Shown one piece after another: positions 24,635-36,100 of a stretch of 64,000 nt of DNA. Within the stretch, counting starts at the first letter, position 1, and the number at the start of each line of letters is the position of its first letter. Under the pieces are notes generated by a model. The model made no database searches. It saw only the letters and a list, made by a program, of their open reading frames with translations, and was not told the DNA's origin. Source of the DNA: Trichostrongylus colubriformis (lineage: Eukaryota; Nematoda; Chromadorea; Rhabditida; Trichostrongylidae); the NCBI GenBank assembly GCA_963978905.1, contig OZ022258.1, positions 49,150,591 to 49,214,590 on the forward strand, in the 5' to 3' direction. Both the position numbers and the translations under genes were made by a program.

Positions 24635-25067
24635 GGTTGCGTTCATACCAAATCGAACGCGCGATTTGAGAGAATTGGCGTGCCACGTCACCCTTTTGAA
24701 CGAGGCGCGTGCCAACGTGCGGTTGATTTCTTTTTCTCCTCTTTCCATTTCTTGATCTTCTTCTGTTATGGCAAACATCCAAAATCGCGGATGCGCCAAT
24801 ACTCTCATTTTCAGTCGATATGTATCTTATCAATCACGCGAATGCGCCAATTCTCTCAAATCGCGGATGCGCCGATGCGCGATCCGCCAATGCGCCGATG
24901 CGCCAATACTCTCATTTTCTAGATCGATACGTATCTTATGCATGACGCGAATGCGCCAATTCTCTCACATCGCGGATGCGCCAATACTCTCATTTTCTGA
25001 TCGATACGTATCTCATGCATGACGCGAATGCGCCAATACTCTCATTCAATTTGGTATGAACGCAGCC
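24635..25067. mobile_element. PIF/Harbinger-type MITE with TAA target duplication
   Basis: GGTTGCGTTCATACCAAAT at 24635 is mirrored by ATTTGGTATGAACGCAGCC ending at 25067. TAA flanks both sides (24632-24634 and 25068-25070). An empty site with only one TAA is present in the paralogous segment at about 24290-24320, which supports a 433-bp insertion with 3-bp TSD as in the Harbinger superfamily. The family assignment is inferred from TSD length only. Confidence 0.8.
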
Positions 25068-25448
25068 TAACAAATTGAATGAGAGCTTTAGCGCATCGGC
25101 GCATCCGCGATTTGGAATTTTTGGCATGCCCCGTCACTCTAGCAACCGCGGTCAGTTGAACGCGGCACGTGTCAACGTGCGGTTGGTTTCTTTTTCTTCT
25201 CCTTCCATTTCGTGATTTTCCATATCTTATCGAAAGCCGATATCTGTTATGGCAAATATCCAAAATCGCGTATGCGCCAATACTTTCACCTTCCGATTAA
25301 TACTTATCTTATCCTTTACGCAAACGCGCCAATTCTCTCGAATCGCGGATGCGCCGATCTGCCAGCTGTCTCAAATCGCAGATGCGCAAATGTGCTCATT
25401 TTCTCGATCGATACGTGTATTTAACTTTACGCCAATGCGCCAAAACTC

Positions 25449-25848
25449 GGCGCTACTGGAGTTGGGGGGGGGGCCACTCGACAAAAGCATAAGTTGCCCC
25501 CAATTTCTGTTTATAGGCACTCTCAAGGTTATTTTATGCCTAGATACAGCTAACTTACTGAAAAAACAATCAAACTATTCCTCCATCAGAATATAACGAG
25601 AAATTCACTTCAACTAGACTAAACAACCACTTACGCATATTCGCCTAAGCCTAGGGGAAGGGAATCTCCTTCCCCAAGGCTTAGGCTAACATAGGATGGA
25701 AAAAAAGCACGAATTTGCTTCATTAGGATCGTTTCTATGCAGTATTCGAAGCCGATTCGGCTAGCGCTATGGCTTCTCTGCGCTCTATCCCTGCGTTAGA
25801 GACGCAGAGCACAGTGCGCTGGCCCCCCCCCCCAACTCCAGTCGCACT
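25449..25848. mobile_element. 400-bp element with G-run TIRs and 8-bp TSD
   Basis: CAAAACTC occurs at both 25441-25448 and 25849-25856 and would be single in the uninterrupted repeat, as at other copies in this cluster. The ends are imperfect inverted repeats sharing ACTGGAGTTGGGGGGG about 6 bp in. An 8-bp TSD is typical of hAT or P superfamily elements. The interior holds no transposase; an inner palindrome around 25650-25690 (CCTAAGCCTAGGGGAAGG and its complement) is present. Confidence 0.8.
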
Positions 25849-26858
25849 CAAAACTCTCATTTAGTTGGGTATTGCATAACAAATTGAATGAGAGCTTTAG
25901 CGCATCGGCGCATCCGCGATTTGGAATTTTTGGCATGCCACGTCACTCTAGCAACCGCGGTCAGTTGAACGCGGCGCGTGCCAACGTGCAGTTGATTTCT
26001 TTTTCTCCTATTTCCTTTTCGTAATTTTGCATATCTTGAAAGTCGATATCGAAAGCCGCACGTTGGCACGCACCACGTTCAACTGACCGCGGTTACAAGA
26101 GTGACGTGGCACACCAAAATTCCCAAATCACGGATGCGCAAATGTTCTCATTTTCTCGATCGATACGTATATTTAACTTTAGGCCAATGCGCCAAAACTC
26201 TCATTTAGTTAGGTATAGCATAACAAATTGAATAAGAGCTTTAGCGCATCGGCGCATCTGCGATTTGGAATTTTTGGCATGCCACGTCACTCTAGCAACC
26301 GCGGTCAGTTGAATGCGGCGCGTGCCAACGTGTGGCTGATTTCTTTTTCTCCTATTTCCTTTTCGTAATTTTCCAGATCTTATCGAAGGCCGATATCGAA
26401 AGCCGCACGTTGGCACGCACCGCGTTCAACTGACCGCGGTTGCTAGAGTGACGTGGCATGCCAAAAACTCCAAATCGCGGATGCGCCGATGCGACAATTC
26501 TCTCAAATCGCGGATGCGCCGATGCGACAATTCTCTCAAATCGCGGATGCGCAGATGCGCTCATTTTCTCGATCGATGCGTATATTTAACTTTACGGTGA
26601 TGCGCCAAAACTCTTATTCGATTTGATATGTACGCAGCATTAGAAACACTTTTCATTGTAATTCCGCTCTGAACCACTTCTTTGAAGCCGACGATGTCTG
26701 CTCCTGACATGTGACGCCCAAGTGATGAACGGTTTTGCCCCACCGAGGTTCGTGGCTGTCCAGAACTGTTAGTTCCATCTACATTACGAACGAGTGTCGT
26801 CCATTCCGCGTAACCAGCAGGTTAAAGCTCCTCAATTCCTACTTTTGCAGAAGCATAA

Positions 26859-28900
26859 CCTATAAATAAACAAGGAGTTTGGTGTGTTTGTACTATTGTC
26901 TGGCCGTTCGATTCTCCGTTTTACCAGTAAGACAAGTGGGGAGGTCAGGTCAAGTTCGGGTTGGGTGGGCATGGCCAAGATGATCAGAGCGGACATGGGC
27001 AATGCCTGACTCCGCCCGCAGTAGGCGGGGCGTTCGCCATTGTATTCAGATCAACGCTAAAATTCTTTCATCTCAAAAATCCACGGGCAGCGGGAGAAGG
27101 TGAACCAAGATGAGATCCGAGTATATGTAGCAGTTAAGGGAAGCCCACCTTTAACGGGCGGAGCGTGCTCCAAGCGGTCGGTGCTTACTGCAACTGTTCA
27201 TAACCCAGCTCCAGAGCAGTCTAGAGACTGAGGAAAAATCGCTGGAGATCAGCGAGATCTGAGCTGTTTCCAGTATATTTGAAGTGAGGGAAGACCCACC
27301 CACAGTGGGCGGTGCAAGCAACCGAAATCGTGTTCACTCATGAAACATCATATTCTTCTATAGAGCGGTCCAGGGACGGGGTGAAAACCAAAATGTGTAA
27401 CAGCCCAAGTGGCAAAGATAATGCCAAATGATCACGTTAGGCGGAGCCTTCGCTACGATGTTGATTGAAAATATCAGTGTTTGTGCCGAAGGCTGGAAAC
27501 GGCTTATGGACAGTTGAAATCCTATAACATCATGCACCACCGATTGATATTGATCGGAAATATCGGTTTTTGTGCAGAAGGTGTCTTTACTGCACACTAC
27601 TTTACCAGACCATGTCAGACTCCGCTCACTGTGGACACTGTGGACGGGGCCTGCGTTAAAATGTTCCATGTTCAGATGCAAAATTCTATAATTCTTTCCA
27701 AGGAGCCCATGAGTCGGGATAACATTACCTATATACAAACCAGTAGTTGTTGTGTCTGTTAAGTTGTCTGTCTGTCCCAAGCGAAATTCTGTACTGCCTG
27801 AAAAACAAGCGGAGGAAGTCGATCATGTTAGGGGTGGATAGGTTTTGCTAAGAGATGAACAGGTAGCACATGGACCATGTCAGACTCCGTCTCCTGTGGG
27901 AGGGGCGTGCGTTACAATGTTCGGTGTCCAAATGCAAAATTCTATAATTCGTTCCAAGAGAGCCCAGGAGTCCGGATAAGGTGGGCCAAAATGAGTCAAG
28001 GGAGTTCGTGACTGTTGAAGAGACCTACCGGCCTCTTCGCTGTAATTCGTTCCAAAAGAGCCAGGAGTAGCGATAAGGTAGGCCAAAATGAGTGAAGGGT
28101 GTATGTAGTAGATGAAGAATACACGCCTTCAGTAGGCGGAGCACGCTCCACGTAGGTGGTGCTTAACGAGCTTTTATAAGTTGTCTCAGGAGCAGCCCAG
28201 AAACTGCGAAAAAAATCGATGGAGATTAGTGCTGTCTAGGCGGTGTTGCACATTATTGAGGTAGGTGGAGGCCCGCCTACAATGGGCGGAACGTGCAATT
28301 ACCAATATCGTGCTCACTCATAAGAAATATAACACCGCCCGGAGCGGTCTAAAGTGCCGTAAAGAGCGGAAGTAATTCGATGTTGCTAGAGTGACAAAAA
28401 TAATGTCAACTGATCACGGTAGACGGGCCGTCATCAGGATATTGGCTGAAAGTATCGGTTTTTGCGAAAGGCCGCAAACGTCTTATGGACCATAGACTCA
28501 GTGAGTACCGTCATGAAAGATGAAATCCTGGAAAATCATCAGCAAGCCACACCAATAGGTGAAGCTGTTGCAGAACTTCAATGAAATCCTATTGGTCGAC
28601 ATCGATCGAAATCATAGATCTCTATGCAAAGAGCTGAACAGGTAATGGGATCTCATTGAATGATTACAGTCGCAGAAGTTGAAAAACTGCAGCATCATGT
28701 GCTATAGGTCGTAATTGTCGGTTTTCTTACAGAGGGCCGGGCAATGAGATGGGCCACACCAGTGGATGGACATAATTGCAGAAGCTTACATTCTGCAGAG
28801 CTTATTGCATGTAGATCGATACCTATTGCTATAATGGACCTTTGTAAAGAAGGCTGTAAATGGACTACCCCTCAGCACAAATGTAAAATCTATGTATTGA
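26859..28900 (+). mobile_element. Decayed copies of the SL1-like/minisatellite element family
   Basis: Heads at 26859 (CCTATAAATAAACAAGGAGT) and 27728 (CCTATATACAAACCAGTAGT), tails at 27577-27720 and 27868-27980, and single degenerate minisatellite cores at about 27460, 27545 and 28435 are all in + orientation. Two blocks of about 100 bp recur with roughly 980 bp spacing: 27095/28078 (around 'ggcggagc.cgctcca') and 27275/28250. This suggests an old duplication of a composite unit. SL1-like leaders are not recognisable in these copies. Confidence 0.55.
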
Positions 28901-28935
28901 TTTCCGCCAAACCACATTGCTGTGCAATTTCTTTA

Positions 28936-29150
28936 ACATCATTTCGCCCACAGCCCGCTTCGCACCGGTGTCCCGTAACGCGATGTAGATCGCGAAGCTC
29001 ACCTGTTTACATCATTTCGCCCACAGCCCGCTTCGCACCGGTGTCCCGTAACGCGATGTAGATCGCGAAGCTCACCTGTTTACATCATTTCGCCCACAGC
29101 CCGCTTCGCACCGGTGCCCCGTAACGCGATGTAGATCGCGAAGCTCACCT
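28936..29150. repeat. 3 x 73-bp tandem repeat
   Basis: Units start at 28936, 29009 and 29082 and are almost identical, with one T-to-C change seen in the third. Each contains the perfect hairpin CGCGATGTAGATCGCG. GC content is well above the flanks. The open + frame across it is simply a 73-bp repeat read in shifting frames, not a protein repeat. Confidence 0.95.
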
Positions 29151-30904
29151 GGTGTTTAGTTATAAGCCACAGGAAGGATGGCAGCGATTTGAATTACAAG
29201 GTAAATGATCAACTATTTTCATTATACTTTTACTTTTTAATGCTACGGCAGAAGCTGCCGACCTTGGGAATGGGCAGCTCAGAGAGATTCATATATGTAC
29301 ATTTAGCTTATGAATCGGTGAGTGTTTCGATTATACATAGAAAACTGTAGTAATGAAATGTTATAGAAAATCCTTGACCGTCCTAGAGTACCTACACAAA
29401 AGTCCACATTTCATGACCGGAACGGATCTGGCACATGGATAATGGAAGCGATTTGAGCTAGAACGTTTGACCAGGTATTTTTAGAGTTACCCTATACCCT
29501 CTGATGTTGAGGTAGAATATGGAAACCGTAGCTATAGCTGGCAAAAAGCTCAATTTCTACAAACACATCTGGTTGACCTTTTTGTATAGCCTGCATCTCA
29601 ACTATCATTTAGCCTATCTACTTACTTTAACAGTACTATCTCTTATGATTTTTTATTGAAAATCGACATAAGAAGGTCAATAATGGAGGAATCGAAGCTG
29701 GTCATTTCAACGGCATCTCATGGACTATTATCCATTAAGAATCGTTGGATTCTAATTAACGACCACATCTGACGAGACCAATATTGTGGAATATGCATGC
29801 GTAGTTGAAGGACAGAAGCATTCCATAGAGCTTTAATGAATTTCAGAAATATTAATTCTTTCATAATTCACTGGTCCATAATAAAATATGTGATTTTGAT
29901 CTTATAATCATGAGGACAATAGCTTAAGTGAAGGGAAGAATAAAGCAGCAGAAGTAAAGCGACGTGTTCTACTGATTTCTCTGAAAGTAAGCCATGTCTA
30001 CGGCTCTGATGAGGCCTACGGATATTCATAAAATGCAAAGGCATGGAAGATAGCACTACGAATAATCTGAAATTCATAACCAGCTATGGGTTTCGTGGGG
30101 GCGATCTGAGCTGTCCGCCTCTGTTCACGCCCCAGAATGCACGCATCATAGCGCTCAGACAACACTGAGTAGCTGAATTATTTAGTAATTATTCATTAGT
30201 GCAGGGGCAAATCCCGCCGCCCACATGGTTGTTCGGATTCGCAGAATTTGAGTAATACGATTTCAACTAAGCCCGGTGAATACCTCACAAAAAACGATAA
30301 TTCTCAAAATCACGCTTGGTATTTAAATGTATATATATCTATGCATAATTATTTATAGATGATTTAGTTCTAACCGAATCTTTTCAGCAGTTAATCGATA
30401 TATCGATTCGGTAGCGGCAAATTACGAGAACCAGAAGAATCATCTAGACTAAATGAATTTCGACAAGTGTTTTGTTGTTGTGGGCCCGGTAATGGCGGTC
30501 TGCTCTGCCGCGGCATTCATCACCGTCTGGGCCACTTCGTGTTGTTATATGACCCCATCGACCGATTTCATTAGGACGACCACATATACATGCAGTAGCC
30601 CGACCAACTAATGAATATCCTAAGCGGAACGCGTTGCTTCCGTTCGGCCACCAGCTTGGGAATTCAGAGTTTTGAGGGGGATTCGGAGGAGCAATGCGCT
30701 TTGTGAAAAACATATGGTCACAAGCATTAGTGAAAGATTAAAGGCAATATTTATAAATAATTCCAGGTGGACCGCTCCAATGTATGCAATAGCCAGTGAT
30801 TAATAATAATTGTATAATTAAGAGCCAACCACACAGACATTAACTTTTCAGATATTTTTCAGATATTTCCGGAGGGAAAGAAAATGACCAGAGCCAGCCT
30901 TATG
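29151..30904. other. Intergenic, no gene recognised
   Basis: No exon chain or repeat end was recognised. A minus-strand frame at 30444-30713 is open for 89 codons without a known domain. Confidence 0.4.
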
Positions 30905-31205
30905 TTGTAAAAATTATAGAGGACGGATGAGATGTAGTGACAGGTGGCACCACCCTTCCTCTCATGGTGTGGGGATCGAATCCCGCATCGATGCTCGCTG
31001 ATGTCTTCTAGGGTAAGGGGATTCCCAGGTTTCGGAGTGATAGGTACCAAACCCACCTGGTAGGATGAAGCCACCGACATGCACATGGCTGACCCCCACA
31101 AGTCATTGTTTGGGCCAAATAGCATTCATCTGCTTCCAGGATTCGAATGGAACTGGAATGCATTGATTTAACCGGGGATTGATTAGCGCTAAAAACTTTA
31201 TTCTT
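30905..31205 (+). mobile_element. tRNA-derived SINE, copy C (nearly full length)
   Basis: The head has GATGTAGTGACAGGTGGCAC (A-box region, 30928) and GGGGATCGAATCCCGC (B-box region, 30970-30985). The shared body follows ('catgcacatggctgaccc', 'gtcattgtttgggccaaat', 'gattcgaatggaactggaat'), then the 3' end 'aaaaactttattctt'. It is the best copy for seeing the head joined to the body. Confidence 0.75.
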
Positions 31206-32893
31206 CGCCATTTTCGAAAATTAATATGACTAGTCAGTATAAAAGGTCTTGTGCAGAAATTTTTCTCGCTCAAAAACCTCGTAGTCGACCTCTTAAGGGT
31301 ATAATTGTGAGCTAGAACATTTTCAGCTCTAAATGTCAGGAGGGCAATGGTGTCAGTAGTGATTTCCAGCACTCGTTGATTATTGCGGAACAGACAAAGA
31401 AATTTAAGGAAGAGAAACGGCCGCGTTCTCTTACCATAATGGGCTGTAGAGCGGTAACAGGTGCCCGCAGCAACTGGAACAACACGGCACGTCGTTACTC
31501 GTAAAAGGATAATGTGAATGAGCAGCAGCATAGACTCCGATTTTCTTGGAAGGTTAATTTGCTGAATAGTACAAATCAAACTGAACTAAAAATGTCTTCA
31601 GAAGATTTTCAGCTCGTTGTTGAAAGCCAATTCTTAGAAAATGCCCTTTGAAAATGCGAAGGTGGAGATAGATAAGGATTAGTTTCGTTGCTACTGCACG
31701 CTCATGGTCCAGTATGAAATCCAAAACCAATGTTAACGCATAGCTAGCCTCTCATCGTTTCTGGAGCCTGCAGCGCACCAAATAGAACTGAAAACTTGAA
31801 AACCTGAAACCGCTGACTTCGTCTCGTCCCATAACTTATATATTGTCCGTATTCCCATTCAAATGCAGCTACTGCTAGACTCTGGAATGAATTTTGTGCA
31901 TTTTCTCTCATTCTGAAAGCTTCCAGAAACTTCTGTATGTGGAATTCATGGGGGAGGTGGCACCTGGTAGAATTCAACAGTATACTTGGATTACACCGAT
32001 TTCCACGCCTACGATGAAAATACTGGTTTTCCGAGGAGGATTGAGATTGCCTCTTTACCATGAGTGTCGCATGGGCACAACGCGAAAGACTAGGCCATGT
32101 CGAATATATATTTTATCTATTTTTTCTCTCTATTCGACATTTCAATTCTTTGAATTTTTGGCATTTTAAGTATTGAATATATTTCGACATATCAATTTTA
32201 AAAAATATTCATACCAAGTTATTTTTCAATTCAAGGTTTAATTTCTGATTTGAATTTTAGCATAGATTTGAAGAGGAAGAAAACAAAGATTATTGCAAAA
32301 TTTCTCTACAACTAATATGGTCACTGAGAGTAGAATGTACGGCGCGCATAATTCTTCATAGAGCATTGATTTGTACTCGGGTTAAGTGATCACCATCTTC
32401 ATGGCAGAAAAGCGTACATGGTCCGCAGGCGACGCAACCCTTCTGTAGGGTTCTCACAATTAGTATCTCATCCTGACCATATCTAACAAGCGTTCCACCT
32501 TGTGGAGGGCTAAAGACTCAATCGTAGGGTTATAGAAATAGTATCTCGATCTTAGTCACTCAGAAGTCTCTAGAAGAGCTCAATATCCCTTAGATTGACT
32601 CTGAAACCTACATGGACAGGAACACTGTATTAGGCATGCATAAACTGTCAAATGGACCATCAGAGTATGCACACTTCATGCCTCCAACTTATTTCAGGCA
32701 GTTAATCATGCATAGAACTTTCGAAAGAAACAACTCAAAAAGCATCTTTCGACGTTCTGGTCTGTTCTCCAGCGAATCTTTGAGAGCCTTCGGCTTTACA
32801 CGACGACCAGCCCGTCGGAATAGTTCATGCATTGCTGAGTGATGGGCTGCATCCTGTGCCACTAGGACTCATCGTGACCAGCCAGCTACTGTG
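31206..32893. other. Region upstream of the Kunitz/EGF gene, nothing definite
   Basis: A 76-codon + frame at 32612-32842 starts with ATG and ends in a stop. Its composition is protein-like but no family is recognised. A minus-strand frame (31103-31579, 158 codons) overlaps the SINE end and is not supported. Upstream exons or the promoter of the gene could lie here. Confidence 0.3.
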
Positions 32894-32972
32894 ATGATGC
32901 TACCTTCTATAGTACTTATATTACTCCACAAAACTCATTTGACTCATACTGGAGAACCAGCATTTATAAAAA
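32894..32972 (+). CDS. Tentative first exon (signal-peptide-like) of Kunitz/EGF gene
   Basis: ATG at 32894 opens MMLPSIVLILLHKTHLTHTG, a short hydrophobic segment that could be a weak signal peptide. The frame can leave through a GT at 32973 in phase 1, which is what the exon at 33085 needs; the intron would be 112 bp. The donor (GTACGC) is poor, the hydrophobic core is only about 9 residues, and several histidines follow it. The true start may lie elsewhere upstream. Confidence 0.25.
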
Positions 32973-33084
32973 GTACGCAATATTTCGTCTACGGACTTTC
33001 CTTCGCATTCTTCTGAGCAATTTAGTTCACTATAAATTGCATTAAAATTCATAACAGTAATATTGGAATAGATTTATTTTACAG

Positions 33085-33140
33085 ATCCTGAGGACCGTTG
33101 TAAGGAAATCGTAGACCCAGGCCCATGTCAATATTATCAG
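33085..33140 (+). CDS. Exon: Kunitz 1, first half
   Basis: Reads PEDRCKEIVDPGPCQYYQ after an acceptor TTTTACAG, and enters in phase 1. It supplies C1 and C2 of the Kunitz fold (C-x8-C with the usual GPC), with Q at P1. The reading frame is needed up to CAG at 33140; the intron then begins GCTAGT, so the donor is GC and not GT. The 2359-bp intron that follows holds inverted copies of a GGGGTAA-TIR element (34428-35233). Confidence 0.8.
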
Positions 33141-36100
33141 GCTAGTTATTTCTACGAAAAATTCCTTTACCGAATGCACTTTCGAGTTTTTCTTTGGAAT
33201 TTTTTGGTAATCTTCCTCCAATTTGGAGTTTTTTCTGAAGGACCACTATGGTAGTGTTTTTTTTAATCCTGCGGATTTTCTTTCTTTTTTTTTGAAATTA
33301 GTTAGTTGTTGTTGGTTATTTCGTCCCTTCCTAGCCCTTATTTACCATTGCGCCACGTGATTGATTACGCTGTGTGGGTGGCTTAATGTTCTCAGAGGTA
33401 TGTAGGTGTCTTTAGGAGGCCTACTTCTTTCCAAAATAGCCTCGGAGTGTATAGCTATGCATTTACGAGAGGTCGCTAAGATGCAGAGCACAATGCATCC
33501 AATAGGGAACCATGTCAAGCCTACGTTACCTTGGAAAAAGGTTCCAGGGAACATAAATGGTAAGGCTCAAGGTAACAAAAATCTGCAAAATTTAAATGAA
33601 CCCGAAACAGCGTGATTATGGCTGTCCCCTGGCAAGGACAGTTTACAGCGTGAAATGGTCATTAGAATCGGATCTGACCGAGCTAAGAAATAGTTTTCAT
33701 ACCTCTGGCTATGTGATACTGGTCCGCTTTAGATTATTAAAACACCCCGTTTCTTCCAGCGACTGATCTCCTTAGGGGAAGGAGGGGTGAGATAGAGAGG
33801 AGGGTGGGGTGACAAGCATGAATCAAACCTCTCTTTTCATAGGGTTGTATTTTGGGTTAGAAAGAGGGGAGGGGAGGGGTGGTGTCTTCAAATTTTCTTC
33901 GAAGTTCATCAACGACCACCCATTTTTGAGCAATTTTTTGGACCGATGAGGAAAGTTCGAAAAAAGGCAAAAATGAGTCAGTCACTATGATTATCGTTTG
34001 ACGGCCTTTTTGGTATAGGAACAAGAAGCGTTCGATCAGTGGAATTCATGTTTCCCGGAAAAAATTTCCTCGACACCAGGTATAACCCTGCTTCAACAGT
34101 TGAGACATGGTCCACGTAGCTTTACAAATTATATGGAGCGTTCCCACGGAATTTCAGATTCACTGATAGCAGTGACCCCATTTTCTAGCAATTCTTAAAC
34201 TACCATTAAAAGTAAAAAGTGAAAATCGGTCGGCAAAAGTCGGGCCTCCAAGGTTTGGCCCAATGCCAGTATATGACAATGACATGCTAAAAATTACTGA
34301 GATTTTAGTAAATATGGCCGCAAAGCTGTTGCTATGTCATTAGGAACTCTGCATGCCATTCAAATGACAAGTTTACGCATAATCTTATTCATGTTAAAGC
34401 CATAATCACACCAGATGTGTGCCATTAAAGACACCGAAAGGGGTACATCTGGCAGATTGTGAATTGTGAAAGTAAGGGTGCTCAGCAGTTGATAGTAGAG
34501 ACAAAGTAAAACGGCAGAAAACCCGAGAGATATGAACTCGGCAACCCCCTGTTTGTGCCTCTCCTCATCGCTAGCCGATGGGCTAGATGCAGAAGGGCGA
34601 GAGGCTGTCAGCTGGGTGCGAACGTTACCCTGCACTGCAGGCAACTTCCCTAGGAGGATGCGTGGCAACGCGTTTCGCTGTGCAGCAGGATCGTGATAAG
34701 CCCCAAGCCCCGCTTTTTCAATGCGAGTCTTGCCACACATCACTTTTTCTGAAAATTAAGGTTTGTTTTCAAAACTGTATTCGCAGTTCTCACTTTCTCC
34801 TAACATCTGACGATGCCTTTAAAGGCACCATTAGGGGTAAGGGAAAACTGAGATCTGGGAGTACATCTTCTCCGAATACGAACCTTCTACTTCAGAAGAG
34901 GCCATATGTGGCGAAAATCGCATTGAAAAAGCGCGGGTTGGGGTTTTACAGCGACCCCGCAGCTCTGCATGTCGTTATGCCGTTATGCGACCGGGGGAGT
35001 CGCCGTGGAGGGGCGGGACAAAGATCGTGGCCGGCTGGTTCAGACTCTGGCCTGTCTTCAGTCCACTCCGGCTAGAGACGCAGAGGACAAGAAGGAGAAG
35101 GGGGATTTTCGGATTCCTATTTCTCGGTTTTTTCGCCGTTTTATGTCGTTCTTTCTCTACTGTTATATTGCTAAGCACCACTACTTTCGTAATCACCCAA
35201 TCAGCCAAATTTACCCCTAACGGTGTCTTTAAGCGAGAAATTTTGCGTTGTGGTGTCCGGAGTCCGACGTGATGGGTGCGAGCTACGGCATCATACTGGT
35301 TGGGTCCTCAAGCGATGATGATGTGCCATCACTTGACGTCTAGTCATTCTGGGACCAAATTAATGCGGCTATTCCAGCGCGTACGCAACGCGTTGCGCGC
35401 CACACACGGCCCAATTGCCTATTATAATGGCGCACATATAATCATATTAATAGTTTATGCCAATGCTAGCAAAGGTTTTCACATGCTGCTAATTTTCAGA
35501 CGAAATGGTTTTGGGATGAAACGGACGAATCGTGCAAGGAATTTCATTATGGTGGCTGTATGGGAAATAAGAATCGATTCAACACGAAACATGAATGTCT
35601 CAAACAATGTCGATATAAGCTTTTCAATCCTGTGGCAGTACCCGGTGAGTGCATAAGGTTTTCTCCACAGGACCAACAAAAAGGGCACACATGTGTGTTA
35701 CGGTATCTATGAGTAATAATGCATCACAAATCTGACTTCTATAGTTCAGGTGACTATTTCTATAGGATTTATAACACTATTTGTATTTTACCACATCTTA
35801 TATCTTTATTACATTATATTGCATTGATTATAAAATCCACATCATAATGCTTACATTCGTACCATATTTATATGAATTATGAATTAGTTAGTATTATAAT
35901 TTTACAACTTTATATAAATCATAAATAAGTTAAAATATAATTGAATGACCTATAAAGCTCGAAATTCTTTTTCAAAGATCTTTTGTAACTGATTTTTTAA
36001 ATCTTTTTGAGTCTTTTGGAATAAATTTGCAAGTCCCGCATTGTTCAATACATATATAAATAAATTCTGCAGTGCTCACGGTCTTTAAATATAGTAAGTA

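Larger units (their letters stand above)
23905..26640. mobile_element. Cluster of nested Harbinger-like MITEs
   Basis: The block is built from repeated segments: 'gagctttagcgcatcggcgc', 'gtcactctagcaaccgcggt', 'aatcgcggatgcgcc' and 'ctcattttctcgatcgatac'. Left-end junctions such as CATACCAAATTGAATGAGAG (about 23918) and right-end junctions such as GATTTGATATGTACGCAGC (about 26617) resemble the TIR of the MITE at 24635. The cluster therefore appears to be the same MITE family inserted repeatedly into itself. Junctions at 24297, 25870 and 26218 look like one copy's right end abutting another's left end. Confidence 0.7.

Noticed and set aside
28744..28930. Possible cysteine-rich exon (MDLCKEGCKW...)
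   Set aside because: The sequence is a degenerate unit of the minisatellite ('tttgtgcagaaggctggaaacgg' split form), not a coding module.
31103..31579. 158-codon minus-strand ORF
   Set aside because: No domain; it overlaps the end of SINE copy C and has no supporting splice or start context.
34587..35272. Overlapping ORFs up to 162 codons on both strands
   Set aside because: They lie wholly in the inverted GGGGTAA-TIR elements and change frame between the copies.
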